DNA of 49,497 bases from positions 1 through 49,497 of the forward strand of contig CAJXPD010000040.1 of NCBI GenBank assembly GCA_913057785.1. The letters are read 5' to 3'. Numbering within the stretch: the stretch's first letter is position 1; every line of letters begins with the position of its first letter. Origin of the DNA: an uncultured Lewinella sp. Its GTDB lineage: Bacteria; Bacteroidota; Bacteroidia; Chitinophagales; Saprospiraceae. The notes below the pieces were generated by a model. The model ran no database searches and was not told the origin of the DNA. It saw only the letters and a list, made by a program, of their open reading frames with translations. Positions 42,812 to 49,497 of this stretch are shown here, one piece after another. A program made the translations under genes and the position numbers.

Positions 42812-43143
42812 TCAAGTTCTCGTAACTACTGGGGATCCACATTCAATACAGGATTCTAGCTCAAACCAGATTTCCTCTACCCGTGCTTCCATTTCGTTCT
42901 TGTTCCCTTGAACTTACAATTCTGTTCCCCGACCTTAGTACTTCCTTTCAAGGTGATCTCATTTTCAACTATAATATAGCTAGTGGCGTTCGGCTTTTAC
43001 GTGTAGAAGTGGTTGGAGTACGACTGCAAGGGCGGAATCTCCAAATGAGATTTCTTACGACAATTGATGTTTCTATTGACCATGTTGCCATTGATGAGAG
43101 ATCGAGTTCTCCAAGGTCCCAGATCTATCCCCAATATCAATGA
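42812..43143 (-). pseudogene. Decayed C-terminal tail of a WD40-caspase paralogue
   Basis: Minus-strand reading gives a frame broken by a stop at 42997-42999 and by a frameshift near 42905. Joined, the pieces SYIIVENEITLKGSTKVGEQN and VQGNKNEMEARVEEIWFELE (followed by SCIE) line up without gaps, piece by piece, with IYTLNGNNVKVKGALFKGKK and ISGSKNDIDTLVDDLIWEVE (followed by GLLE) at the end of the 1317-residue WD40-caspase. It lies directly downstream of the 612-residue WD40 gene, as if that gene once continued into a caspase and this tail. Alignment was by eye. Confidence 0.6.
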
Positions 43144-43219
43144 TAAGATGATCGGGTTCTATTCTTGTCTTTATGATGGAGTATTACTCATCTGGATTGA
43201 GCGCGGAAACATCCCAAAT

Positions 43220-45058
43220 TTACTTAACGGTCAGGCCTGAAAGTAATTTTCCCAATAATCCTGGTACCCAATAACGAGCCTCATAGGATTTCAATGGAAT
43301 GATTTCCAAACCATTGGCGAAGTGCAGGGCTTGTTTCCCAGCATCGCTACCATCAAAGAGTCCAGAGGGAGTAGCCACCACCCATTCTCGATTATCAAAG
43401 AACAGTATTTTGGCTACCTCTTGGCCATCTGCCTTTCGCAGCAAACTGATAGAAGTTTTATCCTTCGTGCTCAGTTCAAAGTCGGGGTGAAGGGTGGGCT
43501 GAGGCACTGCTGGCTGAGAACCAGTTTGTGGGGAGCCTACTTGCCCTCTAGCCAGGTCTAGGTACCGCCTTTGATTGGTATTGATTTGAAAGAATAGTTG
43601 CTGCTGCTTTGGATCAAAGTAAAGACTAGAAGAATCTCCCCCATGAGAAAGCTCATCCACTATCTGTTTCAATTTTCCTTGACCATCATAGATGCTTATT
43701 TTGGACTTTGAATCCACCTCAATCCCTTGCTGCATTTCCAGTACAGCTAGACCACCCTGCTCCATTGGAACGATCTGGAAAGTTTCCAGGTCACTGCGGT
43801 AATAGCGGTTTGTGGCAGGATGAAACACATGCTGAGTGCCTAATGCATCTTCGATCGAAATCAATTGCCCGTTTGCAAGCAGTTTTAGTCGTTCTGGAGA
43901 TCTCTCTTTAGAATGTAGGGTGAGTAGAAGGCCGGAAGGGATATCCATAGCTCCGTAAGAAAGAAGTTTATCCTGCTCTGCGGGGAAGAAGCCCTTTATG
44001 GCTGGTGTTACGCCTCCGACGTCCGGATAGTGGGCAAAGGCGATCAACTGGTGATCGGGCGTGATGGCTATGCGAGGCACTGCACCCGGACCCTGCGGCA
44101 TGTTCACAGATAAGGATTCAATCTGTTTGCCATCTGCTAACTGATATCGAACCAGGGTGCTCTGTTGCCAATTCAGAAGGCTCAGGATTTCTCCATCGCT
44201 GGAGAAAAAGGGTGTAGTTCCATACTCACTAGATTCGGGTATTGCATAGGTGGTAGGCGTGGTGGTGGAGTTTTCCCAAACCCAAAGTTTCCCTTTTGTA
44301 AGCGCAAAAACACGTGTGCCATCTGGGGAGGAGCCCATATCGACCGGTTCTGCATCTAAAAAGAAGGAAGCCTCGACTTTTCGGGTCAGTGTATTGACCT
44401 TGTGAATAGCGTTTGACCCCTTAGTCAGGACAAAATTATCTTGGCCGGAGAATTTGCCTTGTTCGTAATATCTTTCCAACAACTGCTTTCCACTATCCAC
44501 CTCCCAGACGGTTACGGCTACCTCGCCATCAATGTATCCATAGAACCCCACTTTGGTAGTTGTGGTCAGCGCTACCTGCTTTCCATTGGGAGATAACGTC
44601 ATTTCCCATACAAATACTCGATAGTCCGAGATCTTTATTTGGCGCTTGAGTGTGGCAGCTTTTGTATCCCAAACCTCAATATAGGTCGGGCCTGCAGCCT
44701 CGTCATAAGGTTTATTGTGACTTTCATCTTCCAGTTTTTCGCAATAGCGAGCACTAACGATATAGCTGCCGTCTGGAGCAACGGCTACCTGCTGGAACCC
44801 CAAGGAACAATCGTCGAGCTTGGTGTTGGGCCGCTTGGTTTCATTGTCGATGGTGAAGATTAATCTACCTGTTTTAGCTTCCCAGAGTTTCAGCTCCGTG
44901 CGGGCACAGGAGACGAGATAGTTTCCATCTGCAGAGTATTCGAGGTCTAGGGCTGCATATTGATGGAGAATGGGTAAAACCAGTTGAGGTTTTTGGCCCC
45001 ACGTCATTCCTAGGCTAGCAATGAAGGTAATAGCTGAGCAAATCAGTCGGAATTTCAT
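43220..45058 (-). CDS. Exported WD40-like repeat protein lacking a caspase domain
   Basis: 612 residues. Signal peptide 1-21 (ends TWGQ). WD40/YVTN-type beta-propeller repeats: LDLEYSADGNYLVSCARTEL, KLWEAKTGRLIFTIDN, PTYIEVWDTKAATLKRQI, VFVWEMTLSPNGKQVALT, VDMGSSPDGTRVFALTKG. The end, NREWVVATPSGLFDGSDAGK, then YWVPGLLGKLLSG, matches the linker that joins propeller and caspase in the 1317-residue neighbour (FNWVAVSPTGLFDATPG, then YFEPGLLQKLLGY). It stops there, so it is a propeller-only derivative of a WD40-caspase. It may act as a decoy or regulator, or be a dying gene; the frame itself is intact. Confidence 0.85.
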   Translation of the reverse strand: MKFRLICSAITFIASLGMTWGQKPQLVLPILHQYAALDLEYSADGNYLVSCARTELKLWEAKTGRLIFTIDNETKRPNTKLDDCSLGFQQVAVAPDGSYIVSARYCEKLEDESHNKPYDEAAGPTYIEVWDTKAATLKRQIKISDYRVFVWEMTLSPNGKQVALTTTTKVGFYGYIDGEVAVTVWEVDSGKQLLERYYEQGKFSGQDNFVLTKGSNAIHKVNTLTRKVEASFFLDAEPVDMGSSPDGTRVFALTKGKLWVWENSTTTPTTYAIPESSEYGTTPFFSSDGEILSLLNWQQSTLVRYQLADGKQIESLSVNMPQGPGAVPRIAITPDHQLIAFAHYPDVGGVTPAIKGFFPAEQDKLLSYGAMDIPSGLLLTLHSKERSPERLKLLANGQLISIEDALGTQHVFHPATNRYYRSDLETFQIVPMEQGGLAVLEMQQGIEVDSKSKISIYDGQGKLKQIVDELSHGGDSSSLYFDPKQQQLFFQINTNQRRYLDLARGQVGSPQTGSQPAVPQPTLHPDFELSTKDKTSISLLRKADGQEVAKILFFDNREWVVATPSGLFDGSDAGKQALHFANGLEIIPLKSYEARYWVPGLLGKLLSGLTVK

Positions 45059-45164
45059 CGAAGGTCTTTTTGACGGTTACAAAGAATTATTATCCATATG
45101 GACAGTACTAGCCAGCTAGCCTACAGGCATGGCTAGGCAATGGATAGTGGAGGGGATAGTAGAA

Positions 45165-45196
45165 TAAAGACCAGCACTGATTGCTTCTGGTCTTTA
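45165..45196 (-). terminator. Terminator after WD40-caspase gene
   Basis: 10-bp arms TAAAGACCAG (45165-45174) and CTGGTCTTTA (45187-45196), 12-base loop, 43 bases past the stop at 45239 on the minus strand. Confidence 0.75.
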
Positions 45197-45238
45197 CCAT
45201 AACTATCTATTAAGCTGTTGGTAGAAGAGTTGCTGTAT

Positions 45239-48200
45239 TTACTCTAGTAAGCCCTCTACCTCCCAGATCAAATCATCAACTAAAGTATCTATATCGTTCT
45301 TTGATCCGCTGATATCAAATGATCCAACGTTCTTTTTCCCTTTAAAGAGCGCCCCCTTCACCTTTACGTTGTTACCATTTAAGGTATAGATCCCTTTGAG
45401 AGAGTAAGCGTTGTCAAATTGATTCACGTCTACGAAAATGTATTCAGCCTGGGCACCCTTGCTACTCACGGAATGGAAGTACTTGCTGAGAGCATCTCCC
45501 AATCCAATCACATCATCATAGGCCTTGGATTCCAGGAACACATTGCGAATAAAAACCGGCTTTTCATTCGCGATAGGAATCTTCACGGCATCGTTGACAA
45601 TCCCGATGTCAAAGCTCGAGGCATTGTTCGGAAAAGCTAAGACGGGGCGCTGGATTCCCCCGATCCCTTTGGCAAGATCGGGCACCTGATTACGAGCATG
45701 TTGGAACAAACTCATCACATCCAAGTGATCGTCGGAATGCCGCGCCGATACCAATTGCATTCCCTGCAAAAGGCTGAAGGTAAGCAGTCCTTGACCATAC
45801 TGGCTGGCTTCGTAACTCACCTTGTTGGCAGCACTACCGGATATCACAAACATGCCGGTACGATCTTTCATCCGATCCAGTGCTCGGATCTGCCCGGAGT
45901 TGAGGCTTTTCCGCCCTTCGGTTAGGCTGGTAACAATTTGTCCTGAGTTACAGGCATCGATCATGAGTACCTGCTTCAGTGCGGGCACCTTATTGATCAT
46001 TTTGGTGATTTCCTCACCAGACAGAGCATAGGATTCCCTGGTGTGTGTGTCACTGAGGTCCTCACTTGATATCCCGTGGGTGAGATAGTAGAACTGGGCT
46101 TCTTCCGCATTGCCATAGGTGACACCATGCCCCGAAAGATAAACGACCAAGATGTCTTCCGCTTTAGCCTTGGTTGCAATGGATTCAAAAACCGTCTGAA
46201 TATTCTTCTTATTGGCATATTGCCAGTCAATGCTAGCACCGACCTTTTTCTCTGGATCAGTGGTGAGGCAGTGTACCTCCACGCTATCTCCCCGAGCACT
46301 AAACAGCGCTGCTCCAGAGGCATCGATGGCAGTAGCAATGCTTCTGGCGTCCTGATCGGCATATCGAAGATCTAGCTCATCACCCGTGTATTCACTGGTG
46401 CCGATACATACGGCATAGAGTTTCGGTGCGTGGACCAAGCGTATTTCTTCCGGTGTGTCATAGTCTGCAATGCCTCTGCTATTGACGATTTCGTAGCTAA
46501 ATTCGAGATTGTAAGCCGCACTCTTAAGCCATCCCTCTTTATTGTAGGCGCGAATAGTAAGGACGTTCTTTTCACTCGGATCCTTTAAAAGGAGTCGGCT
46601 ATGGGGCTTTATGTCTAGCTCAAATACGGTAGGTCGCTTTCCTGCACTTGCTGGGTTGGCATCGGCGGTGACCTCTTTTCCGTTGATGAAGATGCTCACT
46701 GGCCCAATGCCGCCATTGCGTTCTTCCAATTCGACATGGAGAATATTATTGTTGATTTTTGTTTCTTCCTTGATTCTAGGATAGAGTGGGACTTGCCCAA
46801 GATTGTCCACCGGGCGGATTCGTTCGGTAGAATAGCCCAGTAATTTCTGTAAGAGCCCCGGTTCAAAGTATCGTTCTTTCAATTGTTCCAACTCTACTAC
46901 TTCTGTTCCAATCACGAAGTATAGGAGGTCCATAACCCCCGGAGTAGCATCAAATAAGCCCGTCGGGCTTACCGCTACCCAATTGAAAGAATCTATGCTA
47001 TATAGTGAAGCAAGCTCTTCTCCTTTGTCCAGATCCCAAAAAGTGACCGTACCATCATAGTGGGCGGTAACAGCTTGATGTTTCTTGCCATTCACCTGCA
47101 CTTCCCCAACTTCACCCATATGCCGACCTATGTAATTCCCACCTAAGCCAAACATCGTGGTTCCAGCCGGCCGTTCTTCACCGGTCTCAATTACTAGTTT
47201 TCCTTTCTGCAGGTCGAAAAAGCCTGTTTTTCCCTTGTTTCTTAAAGTCACATAGCGATTGTTTTCTGCGACCTTTACGGTATAGAATTTGCCGATATTG
47301 TTCCACCTTTGAATTTCTTGTCCATCCTGCGTTTTCCAAAGGACCAAGCTGCCATCGGCCAAGGTGCTGACTGCCTGCTGGCCGTCAGATAGGAAATCGA
47401 TGCCAAGTATGTCCTGATTCCAGGTTTTTTGGGCCAGGCGCTTTCCTGTACTCAGGTCCCAATATTCCGTTTGTCTTTTGTCAACCACATTTATGGTGGA
47501 AATTTGGCTGCCGGAGAAGTGAATCGCCTTAAAGCGGTCGATTCCGCTTGCGGTTTTCAAGAAGACGCCCGGATAAACGTCAGCGTACCAGGAAACTTCA
47601 CTCTTTATGAGTTGGCCAGCCTGATAGTCCCAGATACCTAATTCATAAGGGCCGTGGCGTCTGCTATCTCCGTAGATTTCGAGCACCCCAGTACTAAACC
47701 CACCTTGTTCTTGTTCCAGGTACCAAGTACAGATGCCGTAGCGTTCATCAGGTGAAAGATCAATCTCATCGGTATAGAAGTTAAAGGTCTTTTGCACATT
47801 TTCGTCTTGATCCAAGAGTGCCAAGTAGTCCAGCGGGCCACCGACGACGGGGGCAGCGAAGGGGACATTGCGCAGGTTCATCAAGATGATGGGCTTGGTA
47901 TGGGCGGCAATGGCGGAATTGATGTTGTAGGCGCCAAATTTCTTTAGGGAAGGTTGTTTTCCTCTAGAGAGACTGCTATTCTTCTCTCCCATACTCCAGG
48001 GACTCCGGTTCTGCAGGTCCAGCGTACGGACCTTATTTATATCAAACTTGTGAATACCTATTTGAGAAATGTCTTCCGAGATAATCGTTCGGGTGTGAAA
48101 TACTTCTGGCTGAGCGACCTTGCGCGATATGTTTTGGAGGTTTGCGACGTCCCGGAAGTGGAAACTATGACTATCATCCGCCGTGATCAGGAATTTACCA

Positions 48201-49192
48201 TCTCTGCTCAAATGCATAAATTCCACAAAATAATTTTCCTCGGGCATCCCGGTGACAGCATTGGTTTGGAGATTCCATCTGCTAATTGCGTAGGAAGATA
48301 GGCGATGCGTGACTCCAGTAGACCACATGGCCCATTCGTACCTGGCGAGGAAAAGTTCGCTTCCATCAGCAGAATAGGCGAAATCGCGAACTCCCAGCAC
48401 GCCCCGTATCATTCCCTCCGTTGCGGGTATGAGGCCAGCTGCTTTGGCTTGTTCCTGATTGCTAAAGGTGGTTGTAAGTTCACGGGAAAAGTCAACTACC
48501 TGTATATCGTCACCGTTCTGATAGATTACTTTGTCTTTTTCCAGATAGGAGGGATCCTCTTGATTGGGTGGTTGTACGACCAGATTGAAGAAGTTATTTC
48601 CATTGCCCATGGAACCGTCAGTGACCTTGAAATTAGCCAGCACCTCTCCAAGCTTATTTCTTACAAAGATGGACTGATTGGGCTTGTCAAAGTGCAGAAT
48701 TCCTGCTGCTGCAGGACCATCAACCTCCCATACCTTGTTACCCGTCTCCAAATTCCAGGTGGCCAGTTTTCCATTCTTTTTTCGAAGAGCTAATAATTGT
48801 CCCTCCTGGCTAAGGGCATAGTCCAACATTTCTTCTGTCGGTGTACCAATTGTCTTTATGCTTTGTCCACTGCTGACATTCCAAAAATGAACTTGACCCT
48901 TTTGATCCAAGGCTGCTAGTGTTTGTTTATCCCGAAACCAAACCTCTTTTAAGTCCACCGGATGTTGGATACGCCTTAATAGCTGGGTGGTTTGGTAATT
49001 CCAGAGGATGATTTGCTGGTCCATCCCGACACTGGCTAGCAAACTATGGTCCGGAGAAAGATCCATGCTGATTATTCTCTTGATATGGCCTTGCTGATTA
49101 GCTATTACGGTTGGCTTTTGCGCTAGGATCAAGGAAGGAAGGATGCCTAGAAGAACCAATAAGAAAGTTGTTTTTGTGCTTGAGTAGGTCAT
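45239..49192 (-). CDS. Exported WD40-caspase (peptidase C14) multidomain protein
   Basis: 1317 residues. Signal peptide 1-24 (ends LILAQ). WD40/propeller repeats about 30-735 (ISMDLSPDHSLLASVGMDQQ, IILWNYQTTQLLRRI, VTAHYDGTVTFWDLDKGEEL), the linker FNWVAVSPTGLFDATPG, and an Ig-like domain about 805-905 (VSIFINGKEVT). The caspase domain about 920-1185 holds LYAVCIGTSEYTGDELDLRY, catalytic His1022 in VYLSGHGVTYG, and catalytic Cys1081 in MIDACNSGQ. A C-terminal domain about 1205-1317 ends KNDIDTLVDDLIWEVEGLLE. The dyad is intact. The tail domain recurs three more times nearby in intact or decayed form. It should act outside the cytoplasm. Confidence 0.92.
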   Translation of the reverse strand: MTYSSTKTTFLLVLLGILPSLILAQKPTVIANQQGHIKRIISMDLSPDHSLLASVGMDQQIILWNYQTTQLLRRIQHPVDLKEVWFRDKQTLAALDQKGQVHFWNVSSGQSIKTIGTPTEEMLDYALSQEGQLLALRKKNGKLATWNLETGNKVWEVDGPAAAGILHFDKPNQSIFVRNKLGEVLANFKVTDGSMGNGNNFFNLVVQPPNQEDPSYLEKDKVIYQNGDDIQVVDFSRELTTTFSNQEQAKAAGLIPATEGMIRGVLGVRDFAYSADGSELFLARYEWAMWSTGVTHRLSSYAISRWNLQTNAVTGMPEENYFVEFMHLSRDGKFLITADDSHSFHFRDVANLQNISRKVAQPEVFHTRTIISEDISQIGIHKFDINKVRTLDLQNRSPWSMGEKNSSLSRGKQPSLKKFGAYNINSAIAAHTKPIILMNLRNVPFAAPVVGGPLDYLALLDQDENVQKTFNFYTDEIDLSPDERYGICTWYLEQEQGGFSTGVLEIYGDSRRHGPYELGIWDYQAGQLIKSEVSWYADVYPGVFLKTASGIDRFKAIHFSGSQISTINVVDKRQTEYWDLSTGKRLAQKTWNQDILGIDFLSDGQQAVSTLADGSLVLWKTQDGQEIQRWNNIGKFYTVKVAENNRYVTLRNKGKTGFFDLQKGKLVIETGEERPAGTTMFGLGGNYIGRHMGEVGEVQVNGKKHQAVTAHYDGTVTFWDLDKGEELASLYSIDSFNWVAVSPTGLFDATPGVMDLLYFVIGTEVVELEQLKERYFEPGLLQKLLGYSTERIRPVDNLGQVPLYPRIKEETKINNNILHVELEERNGGIGPVSIFINGKEVTADANPASAGKRPTVFELDIKPHSRLLLKDPSEKNVLTIRAYNKEGWLKSAAYNLEFSYEIVNSRGIADYDTPEEIRLVHAPKLYAVCIGTSEYTGDELDLRYADQDARSIATAIDASGAALFSARGDSVEVHCLTTDPEKKVGASIDWQYANKKNIQTVFESIATKAKAEDILVVYLSGHGVTYGNAEEAQFYYLTHGISSEDLSDTHTRESYALSGEEITKMINKVPALKQVLMIDACNSGQIVTSLTEGRKSLNSGQIRALDRMKDRTGMFVISGSAANKVSYEASQYGQGLLTFSLLQGMQLVSARHSDDHLDVMSLFQHARNQVPDLAKGIGGIQRPVLAFPNNASSFDIGIVNDAVKIPIANEKPVFIRNVFLESKAYDDVIGLGDALSKYFHSVSSKGAQAEYIFVDVNQFDNAYSLKGIYTLNGNNVKVKGALFKGKKNVGSFDISGSKNDIDTLVDDLIWEVEGLLE

Positions 49193-49228
49193 GTTGAACT
49201 GGTGTTTACGGTTGGATTTAGCTGTAGA

Positions 49229-49300
49229 TTACTTTTCAATCATCCACTGTACTTCAAAGATAATGTCTTCTACGAGCTGTGCAAGCTCTATCAAATATCT
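49229..49300 (-). pseudogene. Second decayed WD40-caspase tail
   Basis: The minus strand reads IELAQLVEDIIFEVQWMIEK then stop (49229-49231), clearly the same tail as LDQLVEDILYEVEGMVE and IDTLVDDLIWEVEGLLE. An in-frame stop lies just upstream (near 49310). A shifted frame before it (KTKEPAKFQDI) may continue the similarity to about 49340. Only this fragment remains, between the WD40-caspase start and the tail of the next paralogue. Confidence 0.65.
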
Positions 49301-49375
49301 TGAAACTTAGCAGGTTCCTTGGTTTTTATCGCCTTAGAGGAGGCGCCGTTTGGACGTGTATCTCGTCATCTTCCT

Positions 49376-49497
49376 TTATTCCACCATACCTTCTACCTCA
49401 TACAAGATGTCCTCTACCAATTGATCTAGGTTCTCTTTTTTGCCGGTAAGTTCAAATGGCCCTACATGCTTACTCCCTTTGAAGAGCGCTCCCCTTA
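49376..49497 (-). CDS. C-terminus of a further WD40-caspase paralogue (cut by window edge)
   Basis: The last 39 codons of a minus-strand gene running out of the window: GALFKGSKHVGPFELTGKKE, then NLDQLVEDILYEVEGMVE and stop. This is near-identical in layout to the end of the 1317-residue protein (GALFKGKKNVGSFDISGSKN, then DIDTLVDDLIWEVEGLLE). The rest of the gene, presumably another WD40-caspase, lies to the right. Confidence 0.85.
   Translation of the reverse strand, partial: RGALFKGSKHVGPFELTGKKENLDQLVEDILYEVEGMVE

Larger units (their letters stand above)
42736..43219. other. Region between convergent halves of the island
   Basis: 484 bases without an intact gene. Holds the terminator at 42754-42795 and, on the minus strand, a decayed tail of a WD40-caspase paralogue (listed separately). 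Confidence 0.7.

Noticed and set aside
42883-43143. 86-codon plus-strand open frame between metalloprotease B and the WD40 gene
   Set aside because: No recognisable features. The opposite strand instead matches, with breaks, the tail of the WD40-caspase, which explains the open frame better.
1-49497. tRNA, rRNA, CRISPR, insertion sequence or prophage
   Set aside because: Reading both strands I found no cloverleaf with a GTTCGA-type arm, no regularly spaced repeats, and no transposase or phage motifs.
33429-49497. Cytoplasmic caspase-based antiphage system
   Set aside because: Both caspase proteins and their partners carry signal peptides, and no NTPase (STAND), nuclease or nucleotide-cyclase gene is present, so a classical cytoplasmic abortive-infection set is not supported.

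Overview
The window looks like a chromosomal segment of a Bacteroidota bacterium, most likely of the Saprospiria (Lewinella/Haliscomenobacter-like) type. Signs are a type IX secretion C-terminal sorting domain, an acetyl/succinylornithine carbamoyltransferase instead of ordinary ArgF, Bacteroidota promoter elements (TTG, then TAnnTTTG) in front of several genes, no obvious Shine-Dalgarno sequences, and many exported caspase, WD40 and TPR proteins. I see no tRNA, rRNA, CRISPR array, insertion sequence or phage gene.

Layout. 1-7 kb is housekeeping: lon (cut by the left edge), a polyprenyl synthase, an NfeD-like membrane protein, prs, a ribosomal protein L25 gene with a damaged 3' end, and an omega-amidase-like nitrilase. 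6.98-15.34 kb is a minus-strand arginine operon: GNAT acetyltransferase, argG, argC, argD, argF', argB, argE, argH. 15.8-18.2 kb has two Tat-type exported proteins (TIM-barrel isomerase-like, Gfo/Idh/MocA-like). 18.5-28.2 kb mixes a small ferredoxin-fold-like protein, a DUF6427-like membrane protein, two DsbD-type proteins, a biotin carrier, ATP synthase accessory genes with a bactofilin, and an HTTM membrane protein. 28.2-31.6 kb holds a sterol-desaturase-like enzyme and a redoxin/cytochrome c-copper monooxygenase pair.

31.7-49.5 kb is the most unusual part: an island of exported proteins made of a coiled-coil/barrel-like protein, a CHASE2 membrane protein with no output domain, two FecR-like proteins, two HExxH metalloproteases with TPR-like middles, a caspase-TPR protein, a WD40 protein without caspase, and a 1317-residue WD40-caspase. 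Both caspases keep the His/Cys dyad and both have signal peptides, so the system should act outside the cytoplasm. On the minus strand I can trace four copies of one C-terminal tail domain (two intact, two decayed). This implies a tandem array of WD40-caspase genes, one of which lost its caspase domain and leaves a WD40-only protein.

How it might work (inference): CHASE2 and FecR-like proteins sit in or near the membrane and sense or scaffold, WD40/TPR platforms recruit partners, and the caspases and metalloproteases are the effectors. No function can be proved from sequence alone.
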